Source: Solenopsis invicta
Lineage: Eukaryota; Arthropoda; Insecta; Hymenoptera; Formicidae
Assembly (NCBI RefSeq): GCF_016802725.1
Contig: NC_052672.1
Location: forward strand, 12,968,710-13,032,709
Direction of reading: 5' to 3'
DNA length: 64,000 nucleotides
Made by a program: the position numbers and the translations under genes. Shown piece by piece: positions 38,324 through 50,981 of the stretch; position 1 is the stretch's first letter, and each line of letters begins with the position of its first letter. The notes below the pieces were generated by a model. That model worked only from the letters and a program-made list of their open reading frames with translations, ran no database searches and was not told the DNA's origin.

Positions 38324-38599
38324 AAACAAAAGCATTCTCAGTATTTATTTCTTCCTAAATTAATGTATAAATATGTTCATATATAACTTTACATACGTCA
38401 AGGTTAGGTTAAGTTCCAAAACGTTCTTTCCTAGGAAAACTTTACTCGAAATACATAGTACACGTAACGTACACCATTATGTCGCGTCAAGTTTCCTTAG
38501 AGAGGTCGTTTAGGAATGTAGCTCAGAATTTACAGATATATATTTATACAGAGAAAAAACTTGACATATTTACTTCGATTACATGTACATAAAAAAAAT

Positions 38600-39440
38600 T
38601 GGCGCTTACTCGCGATTCATTCCTCTCGACGCAAACGCTCCTTGGCGAAGCGAACGGATTCCGCGGCTGAGCTCTCGAAACACGAACGACATACATTTTA
38701 CGCCGCCAATGGTTAGACTCGTCGCCAACATACCAGAAATCATTTCTCGTTCGTTCGTCCGTTCAAGAAAATTCACCGTTGAATCGTCGATTCGCGAGGG
38801 AAAAGCGGACCAAAGCGGACGCGGCGGCGGCGGCGGCCGCGCGCGAACGCGCCCTTTCGATTGCGCAGGTGGACGCGCATGCGTGCGAACGGCGCGCTGC
38901 GCGGCCAATCGCAGCCGCGGGTGGTAGAGGGTGCTCCGATCGATGCGGCCAGCGGCGGCCGAGCGCGCTCGCATCGCCGACTTCGCGCTTGGTTTCGCGC
39001 GGCTCGCTCGGCGTGGTGATCCACTGACGATTGGCCGATCCGGGCCACGACCCGGCGGACGGCTTTGCGTGCGTGCGTGCGTGCGTACGTATTCGCGTTG
39101 TCTGCTTATCTGCTCGCCCACAAGCCTACTTTGCTCGCGGGCTCGCGGATCCGAGCGGATAGAGGGTCTCTTCCGTCTTCGACTCGTCGCGCGCTGACAC
39201 ACTCTCTCGTGGCTCTCGTCGACGGTCGAATGCGTCGCCTTGACAGCGTGTCGTTCGCTGCACTTTTTTGTTTACCCGCCCGATGATTGGCGACGCTCGT
39301 CGAGATCGTCGTCGCGATATGAGCGCGTGGCCACGGCCGCGGCCGGTGGTGGCAGCTGTCACGGGGATGTCGGAGTCGGAGGCAGGAGGACACTGCGGCC
39401 AGCGGGCGACGGGACACCGCGCGGACGTCGAGCGCTAATC
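38600..39440 (+). promoter_or_regulatory. Main CpG island with candidate first exon 1b of the GT92 gene
   Basis: This is the strongest CpG island in the window, with GCGGCGGCGG-type and (GCGT)n runs at 39067-39087. A plus-strand donor GCTAATC|GTGAGTAT ends an exon at 39440 after a block identical to that of exon 1a. Open frames of up to 198 codons on both strands are Arg/Ala/Ser-rich and mutually overlapping, as expected from CpG sequence, so none is called coding. This is probably the principal promoter of the plus-strand gene. A bidirectional promoter cannot be excluded. Confidence 0.5.
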
Positions 39441-39789
39441 GTGAGTATACTGGCAGGCTGCAGGCTTCCTCGTTCTCATTAGCTCGCGATCACGCGCTCC
39501 CCGACGTGGAGGGTCGTCCGCCGAACGACGACGTCTCGCCCTCGCTGTGCGGGGGTTGCGCCGCCGCTCGCTGCTGCACACCGAGGTCGGCGGACGTACA
39601 CCTCGCGGTGCACACGCTCGATATTTTATCCTCGCCTACCGTTTTTCCGCGTCCGTCCTTCCACGCGCAAAGCGAAATCAACCCCGGGAGTCGCGTGCTC
39701 GCCAAACCGCTCGCGGGCACGACGTTTATACTCAGCTGGACGGAAGGGTACGGAAGGAATTCGCGGAATGAACAGAAAGCTTACTTTGC

Positions 39790-41700
39790 GCTAGGCGGAA
39801 GGTAGCAGCTTGAGAAATTCATTTGTACCTTCTGACCCTAGCTGGAAGTCCAATAAAATGCCTCTGCGCGGCTGCAGCTACCCTTGTTTCGAATTTTACA
39901 TTTTTCTTGGCCAAACAATAAACGCACACGAGAATTTATAATGTCCGTGTGTATTGAATTTTTAATTAACATTCAGCCAACGTTTCGACGCTCCACTTTT
40001 CTCAGCTAGATCGAAGAACGTGGAAAAATTTGAATGAGCTCATTTTTCATTCAGCTCAAGAAATTTATATCTTCTGACTCCATTTAGATATTAAACAATC
40101 AATTCTATCAGCCGTATTTATACCTGTTTCAAATTTTACGTTTCTTTTTCGAATGATAGACACATGCTGATGCAAAAAACCTTGCGCACCGAATGTTTAA
40201 TTAACGTTTCATTAACGTTTAATTAATGTTTCATTAACATTTGGATGCTTTTCCCAACTGGATGGAACAATATGGAGAAATTCGAACGAACTCATTTTTC
40301 ATTAAGCAGAAGGTAGCAACCTAAGAAACTCATTATTTCCAACTCTTAAGTGCACTGAGAATAAAAATCGTTAACCTGACTAAATTTTTCAACTCGATTA
40401 CATTTTTTCAGTTTAAGTATTTTATGTATTTAACTTAAATGGTACTTGAACTTTAGTTTAAGCAATTATACATATATTTAAATTAACTATATGTAATTAA
40501 ATACATAAATATACTTGAACTGAAGAAATTCAATCAAGTTGAAAAATTTAGCCAGCAACTTTTTTATCTCAATGTAGTTAAACGATCAACTTTATAAGCT
40601 GTAGTCATAACTATTTTGAATTACCTTTTTTCTCGGGTGTTAAACACACACATTTGCAAAATGCCTTGTGTGCCGAGTGTTTTTTATTAACGTTTTATTA
40701 AAATTTTAACGTTTCTCTTTTTCCAACTCGATAGAAATACATGGAGAAATTCGAATGAACTTATTTCTCATTAGCCAGAAGATAGCAACCTATTTTCTTT
40801 ACTTTTTGACTCTATTTAGAAATTAATTAACTCTATCGGTTGCACTTATATCTGTTACAAAGTTCTTCTCAGATGATGTAGATTCAAAACGCATGTAAAT
40901 TCAAAATACTGTGTGCAGCGAATTTTTAATTAACGTTTCCATGTTCCTCCTTTCCCAGCTTTTCCAATTGAAAGGCACGAAGGAATTCGGGAACAAACGA
41001 GCGTGCTTTTCGTGAAGCAGAAGGTAGTAGCTCGAGAAACTCATTTATACCTTCTAACTCCAATTAGAAGTTAAACAATCAGTTCTGTCGTAGTCATACT
41101 TATTTCAAATTTTTCTTTTTTTTCGGATAAACACACACGGATTAAAAATATCTTATGCACCAAACATTATTGTTTAATTAAACAATATTTTGATGTTTCT
41201 CTTTTCCCAAATGGACGGAAGCGCATGGAGAAATTGGCGCGAGCTTATTTTTCATTAGGCAGAAGGTAGCAACTCGAGAAACTCATTTATACTTCTGATT
41301 CTGGTTAGAAGTTAAGCAATCACTACTATCGGTACTTAAAATTCTTTTATGTTTTTTTTTCTTGGATAATAAACGCACGCGAATTCAATATACCCTGTGC
41401 GCCGAAATTTTAATTAACGTTTCGATGTTTCTTTTTTCTTAGTTTTTCCCACGGAAAGGCACGTAAGAATTCGGGAACGAATGAGCTTACTTTTCGTAAG
41501 GCAGATGGTACGGCAGCTTGAGAAACCTATTTATACTCTCTGACTCCAATTAGAAGTTAAACAATCTGCTCTGTCGGCTGCAATCATATTTCGGATTTCA
41601 TGTTTTTTCGGATAATGAAGGCGAATTCAAAATGCCGTGTGTACCGAATGTTTAATTAACGTTTAATTAACGTTTCGATGTTTCCCTTCTCCATTTTGAT
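39790..41700. repeat. Tandem satellite array, 242-bp unit, about seven to eight copies
   Basis: The block GCAGAAGGTAGCAAC, then GAGAAACTCATTTATAC, and the block TTTTTAATTAACGTTTCGATG recur in order. The second block falls near 39956, 40189, 40674, 40916, 41158, 41400 and 41642. The last four intervals are 242 bp each; the first is about 233 bp and the 485-bp gap holds an inserted TIR element (40353-40578). Other shared marks are AGAAGTTAAACAATC and AAACGCACACG. The array lies just inside the putative first intron of GT92 and carries no open frame of note. Confidence 0.85.
40353..40578. mobile_element. TIR element inserted in the satellite array (family B, copy 1)
   Basis: The ends are CACTGAGAATAAAAA (left) and CATTGAGATAAAAAA (right, inverted). 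Both arms contain CTAAATTTTTCAACT followed by TTCAGTT and AAGTAT. The element splits one satellite unit and accounts for the doubled interval there, so it inserted after the array formed. The second copy is at 47808-47995. Confidence 0.65.
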
Positions 41701-42310
41701 ACTCACTTTTTCTAATATCGATTTATGCATTTGCAAAAATCCCTTCATGAATTTCTAATTAAGGAGATTGTGTGGAAATGAGATTTGAGTTTATTTAAAG
41801 CGCCATAATTATTTCCTTTTTGTTTGCACAGCGTTTTTATAATCGCAACACATTTTCGGGAGTACACACAATGTTTCTCTTAAATTTATTCCGTTTTCTT
41901 ACTCGAATTTTTTTTTTACTTCTCATTGCCTTGCATTTTAAGTACACAATTCGTCTTTCTGTCATGGATTGTGCTTTTTCTATAAATCTGAATCAATTCG
42001 TAGATTTACCTTTTGCAGACCGAATTTCTTTAAGTTGTTTATTTGATCAATTGAAACGCTCATGTTTCATTTACGTAATCAGCTCACAACATGAGATAAA
42101 ACATAATCAAGATATAAAGATATAAAAATATCAGCGATAAAATGTAATCAGCAAGTCAGAATTGTAACGAAATAATCTTAATAATCAACAAGATTTTAAC
42201 AAAACATTTCTATTTATTTCGATTTTATTTTAATTTTCTCTTTTAATTTGTATGCAACGAAAACTGGATAAGTGGAACTCGCTTGAATTATTAATAAAAA
42301 GAAAATATAA

Positions 42311-42690
42311 AGTGTCCCACTTGCCGCATATTATTTTTTAACGTCTTTGATAAATCTGGAATCAATTTTTCTTTAATGAAAACGTCGAGAGAAGTCATTT
42401 TTTTACGAAAACTTTTTCACCTTTAGCCAGCTCGTATATCTTCGTGCTTAAGCTCCAAAGTGAAATTTTATTAAAATATAAACTGTATCTAATAAGATTA
42501 ACTGACAGTGAATAATTTTTCAATCCATTGAATTGCCTGAGTTTTATTCGCTTTTTTTTTCGTTCGCCTGTAGCACGGAAACTGTGCGTGCTCCGATTAC
42601 TGTGTTCGCTGCAAAAAAAAAACCATCTCTGGGTGGATTAAAGGACTGTCATTAAAAAATCATATACGGAAAGTGGGACGCCCAGTAATG
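42311..42690. mobile_element. TIR element with GTCCCACTT ends
   Basis: The left end GTCCCACTTGCCGCATAT followed by ATTTTTTAA is mirrored by the right end in reverse complement, GTCCCACTTTCCGTATAT followed by GATTTTTTAA. A second TGTCCCACT lies just outside the right arm, so the right border is uncertain. It is about 370 bp and non-coding. Confidence 0.55.
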
Positions 42691-43952
42691 TCCCACTGTA
42701 CGTACGCTGTTAATAAATAATTTGGTATACATTTGACACACAAAACGCATAAATTCCCATTACGCCTTTAACGTCAGCGGGATATATTGTCTCGTGATTT
42801 TTTACTAATGCAGATTTATTTCAATCTTCATTACATATAGCGAGATATATGATAAAAGTTTTAAACCACGTGGAATGGTGGCTTGTGTGGCAGGTAGCGT
42901 ATTATATATTTAACGCACGTACGAAAAATTGCTGTCGTGTCGAATTTTGTCTTATCGCGACGTCAGTTTTTATCACATTATCTGTCGCGCGAAGTACATT
43001 CCTCTAACGTGATTCCCATTCTCGGGCGATTATAATTCATTGTGTCCCCTGCTTTAGTCCGATTTCTCATCATGTGTATATATCGCCGATTAAACGATTC
43101 GCTGATAAATGGGAATAAATACCGCATGATATAAGCTGCAGCAATTATCGGCAATGTACCGCCGGCAACATTCCGCCCGACGTCAATTTGGACGCTTCAT
43201 TGTTCACTGATGTTACAAATTGTTTTCTTGCCCCTATTACACGATTTGCGTACTGCAAAGTGCAAATGCAAATTTAATCGAAATAATCATATAACATAAA
43301 AACGGAAAAGTCGTGCGTTACTAATTCACTCGGGCGGGGCAAGAACTATACGTTTATAAGATAAATATAGTTAGTATATAATTATATTAAATTAAATATT
43401 ACGTAACGGAATATTTTTAAAAGTATTGATTTCTTTTCATTTTTAATTTCTGAAAATTATTATTTTACTTTTAAAACACGTTTTTCAGTTTATAATTATG
43501 AAAAAAAAAAAATAATAATAAAAACACGTTACGTAAAAATAACAAAAGTTACGCGTTCACAGCTTAACCACTTATATAATTGCATTTGATTACAGACACA
43601 AACATATTAAGCAAATTAGCGTAATTTTTTTCTCTTCGTAAAATACCCTCTCTTATAATTGGTGTTTTTAATATTTATTAGTTACTAGACCCAAGACTAA
43701 GAGCATTAACTCGACTTACTTATTATGCAATTAACAAAATTGAATAATATTATACAAAATTTGTTCCTCGTGTATTATTTCAAATTAGCTACTACAGTTA
43801 CATTCGCAAAAAAAAAAAAAATAATTACCGTAATGATTATGAGATGACACTGCATAATTTTAAATATCATTGTAATCCACATTCGTAATATATTATAATA
43901 TCAAGAGTAAAGTTTTTGCAATGTTGTACTCGTCTTCTCTTCACGTTTTCAG

Positions 43953-44021
43953 CGATACATCTGATAACTCGGAGGCGGAAGACAGCGAAAGATGAATCAT
44001 TTTCGCTGCCATCGATATCCG
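43953..44021 (+). other. Candidate small 5' UTR exon within a CpG-richer block
   Basis: The acceptor (CGTCTTCTCTTCACGTTTTCAG) is excellent, followed by 69 nt and a donor CCG|GTAGGA at 44022. All reading frames are short. A 41-codon ORF starts inside it at 43992 and runs past the donor to 44117. The gene on this strand is GT92, so an optional leader exon is the simplest reading. Confidence 0.3.
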
Positions 44022-44806
44022 GTAGGACGGTTTAGTGACCGATTTTTCCCGCTTTATGTAATCCCGACGGGCGAACCCACGCTTGCGCGAACGCTAGGTA
44101 AAATGACCTCAAGATAAGAGGATTAAGCGTGTCGCCTACTCGCTCGCGAACGGATGCGAGGGGAAAAACGCGCTTTCTTTTCACCCGCGCCGCGTGTCAC
44201 TTATGAAAAATCGTGTCCCTTTGTCACTTTCAACGTCGCGGATAGCATCTACTGTCGCGCCGTGTCGCGTTTGGGTGGGTGAAGATCGAGATCGCGATAC
44301 GAGTGTATATCACGCGGGAATATCGCGGATACGTTGACGTTTAAATGAGCTCGTCCGCATTTTGCTTCGCGATTCGCGTGGACGATAACGGATCACTTAT
44401 CTTTATATTCTCGCGTAACACTTGATATTACCTGCAGAGATTGTAAGCTCGACTCTCGAGTCGATCGATATCATGGCGAATCTCACTCGCGATCATTACG
44501 TGCAAAAATAAATTAACCCTCCGTCTGCAATCTAAATCTTTTTTTAGTGCAATTTTGAAATTTTACTTTCAAATTTCACTACTCAATTTCAATCTTTATT
44601 AGATAAAGATTTTAACATTTGAGTTAAAGAACTATTTGGTAATGTGATAGAGATGTTGAAAAGAAGTCCTGAATTGTTTCAGATTTTTTGAAAATCTAAC
44701 AAATCTAGAAAAAGTAGTAAAAAAAAACTTGGACTGGACAAAAGAGACCCAGATTGAAGATTAAAGCTGAAAGTTATCGAAATTTAAAGGCTTCTTACAC
44801 TGAGAA

Positions 44807-45010
44807 AAAAGATTTGATGAAAAAGTAAAATATTTAATTGAACGATACGTTCATTCAACAATTTATTAGTTACACAAAAAAGATATAATTTATTTATGTC
44901 AACCACATATTAACATTTTTCCAATCAAGAATTAACTAAACCAATTCAACATTTAGCCGAATGTTTCGAACTAAATATTTTAGTTTTTCAACAAATTTTA
45001 TTGTCAGTGT
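44807..45010. mobile_element. Small TIR element with CACTGA ends
   Basis: The left arm CACTGAGAAAAAAGATTTGA, then AAAGTAAAATATTTAATT, is mirrored by the right arm in reverse complement (CACTGACAATAAAATTTGTT, then AAACTAAAATATTTAGTT). About 204 bp with no coding potential. Confidence 0.6.
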
Positions 45011-47807
45011 AGATTTATTCTTTTTTTTTCTCGTTAATAACAAAAAATATTGTTCGTGAATATCCGGACTTTAATCCTAAAGCTGCAAAGAGCAAAACAA
45101 CGAGTAATTTGATTTATAATGGCTTATGCATAAAGGATCATATTTTGTCGTTTTAAATAACTTTTAAACGACTAAATCGAATTCAAATGAACTTTTGCGA
45201 ATATTTATCGGAGATTCATTAGTATGTATAAAACATTTGATTTAGTTCGTAATGTTAGTTTATCATTAAATTTGCAAATGAGTATCTGCAAAACACAATT
45301 TCACATAAGGCTCGAGAGTAAACGAAAAATTAAGTAGTCTTTAAACCAATCCTTAAACCAGTAAGAGAATCGTGCTCAAATTTTAAACAGATAAACGAAC
45401 GTAGTAACAGAAGAATCTATAAATTTTTTATATTCCTGGTAATGTGCTTTGAGATGTGACACATGTTTAAGTACATAAAGTTCGTTTATATGGAATTGTG
45501 TTTTCTTAAATGAATCTTTTGCGAAAAAAAAGAGACTTTATTCAACGTTGACATAGTAGAATATTCTACACTATGTCTCTTCTATAATCAATAACGGACC
45601 ATCTTGTGTGTACAGACGGGGCACTGAGTAATCACCTGCAATTTTAAGCGGGGACGCGAACGGGTTATTGAAGGTTATTGAGTCTTTTAATAATACGAAA
45701 GCGTGCACACGAAAGTAGCATAATAGGCTTTTTTCCGAATCGATGTGCAATCAGAGCGCTCGAGGACACTCGGTATATTGAATATATATGAAGATAGATA
45801 AATTGACAGAAATTTTATTACAAACGAAACCCCGTGGAAACAAGCAATTTGTAGGAAAAATTAACACCGAGCGACAATTTCTGTGTGATATTAATTTTTT
45901 TTTTTTTTACGTAAATTCATTGATATATTTTTAAAGAAATAAATTACATAAAATTCTCACATTACGATTTATACGATAAAAAATACACGTGAACAAAAAG
46001 CATACTGCGGAATAATTACAGGAAAAAATATTCAACAATTACTTGCTTTATTAATTCTTATGTAAGTTACATAATTATGTAAAAATATAAAACGTGATTT
46101 GTAACGTAATTACTCTGGTAAACTTTTTTACTTTATACTTACCCTTCTCAGGGTCTGCAAAGTTTGTGCTTAATTAGTTATGTTCCTCATTTCCTTATGG
46201 TTTCCTATCGGAAATCGATTTTTGTAATTCCTTATATTAATGATTCTTATTCTTTTTTTTCTCTCTGCCTTTCCGCATAATTCTTTAATTATAACCTCGA
46301 TTATCATAGTTCGTTTCCGCGAATCGCAGAATACTTCGTTAAGTTAAATCTGCAATTAAACTGCCAGTTGCTGCCGTTGAAAGAACTACTGTCGTGCAAT
46401 TAGCGATGACGACAATTTCATCGTCGGCGCGCGCAGGGACACTTTATTGTTCCCACCGCGAAATAAATCATTCTCACCTTTGTGCCTCCCTTAATGAATC
46501 GTCCATTTTCAGCGTCACTGAATGTCGAGAATTAGGTCAGAGTTACGAGAATCGAAGCGTAGAGAAATTTGCATAATAAAAAGTTATTGATAACTCGTTT
46601 AAGATTGAGAGTCCAGAATAATATAATGAGATAATAGTATAATAAGACATATACATATTATTTATGTGAGTAATTTATTTTTTATGGGTAATAATAATAA
46701 TAATTGAGAGCATATGCGTTGCGAATTTATACATCTGAATTTCAAAATTTATTTCAAAATGTTTTATTCAGATGTTTTTATTGTTTCATTATATTTTTTA
46801 TATTGTCTTGCTTCATAGTTAATTTTGTTTTATATTTTTATAAATATTACGATAAAAAAAATAATTATTTCTATAAAATTAATACTAGGAAAAATAACGA
46901 TTTTTGCATACTTGTAGATTATTGAAGTTATTTTCCTTGTGCAGTCGCTTTTATTTTTAAAGTTTTTCTTGTATATTTATTTCTCTTCGTTTCTCATATA
47001 CAACTACAAGTCTACGCACTAGGAATAGTTTAAAAATACCAACTTAGCATTCCATATTTTTGAAACGCTTTATTTTTTCAAGTTGCAGAATAATACTGGT
47101 TTTTTGTTTCAAAATATTGATATATTGTCATTATCAAAATCGATTTACTTTTTACGTACAGTCTGAAGACTGAAACTATAAAGGCAAAAAATTTCTAGAA
47201 ACAAAATATATTCAAAAACGTTACATGATATCGTTCTAATCTGGCAGTAAAAAAGCGTACAAATTTCCCTACGTTTTCAACGTTATCCTTCTGGGATATC
47301 TTTCAAGGTAATTGCTTCCGGTAGATCCTTTGGAGGGATGGAAGGGAGAACTAGTTTGCAATCTTGGATGGTGTCTCGTATTACCTACAGGTCACGACGT
47401 CAGAAAGCGAAGGAAATCTTCCGATGTTGGAACATATTATGGTCTAGTAAACGAATCGATCGGCGCAACAGGCGGAAGGAAATAATATCCGTTGCGGTCA
47501 AACTGACCGGATTGCCCTTAGGACCTCCTGTACTAATTTCCGCGCGATATAAACGCCAAGAAATAAATATCGAGAGACAAAAAGACAGAGCAAAATGACT
47601 GTTGATTGCAGTATTGCCGTAATTTCAGGCAAATATTTGTTCACACTTTTTTTTCATTTCGTTATTTCGTTGCTTTGACTACGAAGATGTTTTCTTATCT
47701 CTCCTTTCAAAATGATTAATTTCTTTCAAAAATGTCTCGTCATTACAGAACGAGTTCTAATTTAATATGTAAATAAATCTTTGTAAAATGTACTACATAT
47801 TACTAAA

Positions 47808-47995
47808 TATAGTTGTTAACTTGACTAAATTTTTCGACTTGATTAAATTTCTTCAGCTCGAGTATTTAATTTAAACGCAGAAAATACTTGAACTTTAGTT
47901 TAAGCGTTTATACATCGAACTTAAATACATAAGTATTTGAACTGAAGCCATTTAATCAAGTTGACAACTTTTTTCTCATTGCAGCTATGTTGACT
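47808..47995. mobile_element. TIR element family B, copy 2
   Basis: The left arm GTTAACTTGACTAAATTTTT and the following TTCTTCAGCTCGAGTATTTA match copy 1 at 40353. The inverted right arm is AAAGTTGTCAACTTGATTAA, then CTTCAGTTCAAATAC. It is about 188 bp. The two copies share the inner ACTTGAACTTTAGTTTAAGC. Confidence 0.65.
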
Positions 47996-49216
47996 AATGC
48001 ATTACTCTTTTTCCGAATTAAATTTTAAGCACTCGCTGGTTGTCATTGTACACGCTAATAAGGTGTATAATTAATTAGCTGCAACTAAAGAAAAGTTATC
48101 TCTGACATATAAATTATAATGACATATTATCTTGATGCGACACGGCAGTTACAATCGGCAGTTACATTTCTCACAAAGATCGTTCTAGTATCGCTGTAGT
48201 ATCGAAAAATATTTATGGAAGTAATTTATAAATGGCAATGAGACCTGAATTTTCTAAAAGATATTGCCAGAATGTTGCTATAAATTCTATATGTGACAAA
48301 CAATATTTTAACAGATACAAAAAAAAAATGATAAATTGTTGCGTTGACACCTAGAAATCTATCTACATCAGCAAAATATATATTTTTGAGTGTGCAACGA
48401 CCTTCTGGCGACGTTTAATATTCGAGATCGTAATTTCGCGCATCTTCTTTGATGTTGCATGTAACTAAATATGTAAGGAAGGTCCGTTGTACACATTTGC
48501 GTCCTGGCATAATATTATCCGTCGGCAGACGCGTTAAACGGCGCTGTTAATTTATTACGATACTACTCGGCGAGCCTCGGTTTTAGGTCACCTTCGTTTA
48601 TGCAAAACCATGTAGCAGCGAGTAAGTCTTGAAGCCAGGTCGCCCCAGTTGCTTGTTTCTTTGGCGGTTGTAAAAAGGGAGTGCGGATGAAGCGACGAAA
48701 AGCGAGTCAGTGGGTTGAAATAGTCAAAAGTTAGTGTCGGCTCGCTCGTACTCCGGCTGACTATACAAAGATTTAGCTACTGCAGCTAACGAGTTATGTC
48801 ATCGCAGCATCACGTAACTGATGCGGTCTCTCATTTGCCATATCCTCTGCCTCTCAGAATGTCTGTGTTATTAAACTTTAAAAAAAAAAAATATGTATAT
48901 AATATATATGTGCACGTGTATAAACATACAATTATTAAATATTGAGAATTTTCATCGAAAATAATCCGTATTAAAAATACAATTAGAGATAAAATATTAT
49001 CTGTGGTATCTTTTAATACAGGAATTACTCTTATAATATTATATAAATTTTGCAAAATAAAATATGATATTTATATGTAAAATTACTATAAATTTAATAT
49101 CGTATGTATTATAAAATGTGCATTATAAAAATACACTGTTTTTAGATAGCAGTAATATTGTTTGTCAAAATATGATTTTTCCGAAAAAAAATTGTTTTAA
49201 ATTATTAATTTTATCT

Positions 49217-50225
49217 AAAAAAAAATAATGTAGAGTACAATATCGAGGAGTGCAGTTTTACAACCATTAATTTAATTTTAAACTTGAAAGACCGGCAGAG
49301 GTATAATGAGGAAAAAAGTTATTTATAGCTTTGTTGCTAACTTGTTAACATTTATTGCCAATATAATTATATTCAGAATCGGGTCTTGGCGAGAATAGCA
49401 AGATATTTTATTCGTCGCAACTATTTTTTTTTTTTTTTTTTTTTGTTTATTCTTAACGCTATCCTTGATAAGCAAACTTCAAATGAAAAGTCTGCCTGGG
49501 AACTTAAAGTAAAAACGGCTGGGGGGATAATAGTGAAGTAAAGTTTTATTTGTACGTAGTTTTCCAAGTCGCGACTGTAGTTTTTATTTTTTGTATAAAC
49601 TGTCAAGATTTAAAAATATGTTTTGCTAGATCCGAGACATCTTGTACACATAGCACCGGATTTGACTGCATTGCTCTTTTATAAAGTGCTTCGTGTAAAC
49701 GACGAAACCTGTCCCCAAGAAGATAAATTGCAACATAAATCTTCAGTGGCAAGACTTCGCGCCACACACACACAGAGAGTGTATTTCTTTCTATAAAACA
49801 TTTTCCGGCGAAACAAAATAGTCCAGAAATGATAACGATCTGATTACGACGGAGACTAATGTAGGTTTAGTTTATAAATGGCCCAGTCAGATCTGCAACG
49901 ATCCTCGCAATGGAGAACATCTTGATATTTTGGAAAGACAAAATAAACTTAAATTCACATATTTAAATTTGTTTTGTATTATTTACTTAGGAAGAGTAAT
50001 GTAAAGAACAATAAGGAAGGGTATAATTTTACAACTTATTCATTTAACATTAAACGCAAAAAAGGCGAAGATATAATGAAAGGCGAGTTATTTATACTTT
50101 TATTAATTTATTGCTAACAAAATTATATTCAGAATTGAGTTAGGTTAGGGTTAGGTTAGGAGAGAATAGCAAGATATTTTAGTTGTAATTTTTTTTTAGT
50201 TTTAGCGCTATCCTTAAGAAGCAAA
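49217..50225. repeat. Diverged direct duplication (about 260 bp units at 49217 and 49975)
   Basis: The two units share, in order, GTACAATA/GAACAATA, a TTTTACAAC block, GAGGTATAATGAGG/AAGATATAATGAAAGG, TTATTTATA, ATTATATTCAGAAT, GAGAATAGCAAGATATTTTA, a poly-T run and GCTATCCTTGATAAGCAAA/GCTATCCTTAAGAAGCAAA. They are about 760 bp apart in the same orientation. The second unit has TTAGG runs (50143-50164) where the first has a different short sequence. Confidence 0.6.
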
Positions 50226-50652
50226 AAGCTTTGAATGCATAAATGCGTAAAAATTGTCGTAAACCATTTCATGGAATTTTTTGCAATGTTGTTAGTTTTC
50301 CTTATTCTGGTGAATTAATTAATTATTCACATAATTTTTAAGCAAATAATATATTTGATAATTTCATTGGTACGACGATGCATAATAATTATACATAATA
50401 AACTTATAAAAAAAATGTTACGAGTGACAGTGTTTCATAAAACGGAGTTTGAATTATGTGCTTTGAAGATTTATTGACGTGCAACACTGTTTCTATCTAT
50501 CTTTTTTTTTTTTTTTTTTTTTTAATCAAAAGCGTATTATTATCGCACGCGACCCAGTCGTTAAGATTATTGACTGTCGTCAACTGGTACAATTTATGCC
50601 ACGGTGTTCTCTTAGGATTGCATTCATGACGTTGAGCGTTTAATCAAATATA

Positions 50653-50981
50653 TAGTGTTTCAAATTTGTTGTAGCACCCATTAACGGCAGATTCCTGAGA
50701 TTATTTGAAGACAAAAAATAATACCAAAATGTTGAGACTACAATGGTTTTTAAGTGAAAAGAGTTTAAAGCTAGCATATCAAACTATCTAAAATTTGTGC
50801 GCTCAGATACAGCACATTGCACAGTGAACATGATTGCAAAATCAATATGAAAAATAAGAATCTCGTATTTGGGAATACCTTCACTACTTTGCAGCCTCGA
50901 CATTTTAGTTTTAGAAGTTTTATTTTAAAATGATCTCAGGAATCTGTCAGTAATGGGTGTTATGGTAAATCTGGGACACTG
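50653..50981. mobile_element. TIR element (about 329 bp) with TA flanks, mariner-like ends
   Basis: Arms of about 90 bp: left TAGTGTTTCAAATTTGTT, then CACCCATTAACGGCAGATTC; inverted right CAGTGTCCCAGATTTACC, then CACCCATTACTGACAGATTC. The TA dinucleotide flanks both ends. No transposase is present. It lies about 630 bp upstream of the candidate leader exon at 51610. Confidence 0.72.

Noticed and set aside
38399..38412. AGGTTAGGTTAAG as telomeric repeat
   Set aside because: Only two TTAGG-like units occur, which is too short to claim.
38606..39202. Minus-strand open frame of 198 codons
   Set aside because: Its composition (Arg, Ala, Ser, Pro) mirrors the CpG island, other long frames overlap it, and no domain is visible.
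39790..41700. A CRISPR-like array because of regular spacing
   Set aside because: The repeated unit is the whole 242 bp without unique spacers, in a eukaryotic intron; it is a satellite.
47338..47598. Plus-strand open frame of 86 codons in the GT92 intron
   Set aside because: Basic and of mixed composition but without a recognised domain or convincing exon borders. It is kept only as a note in the intron entry.
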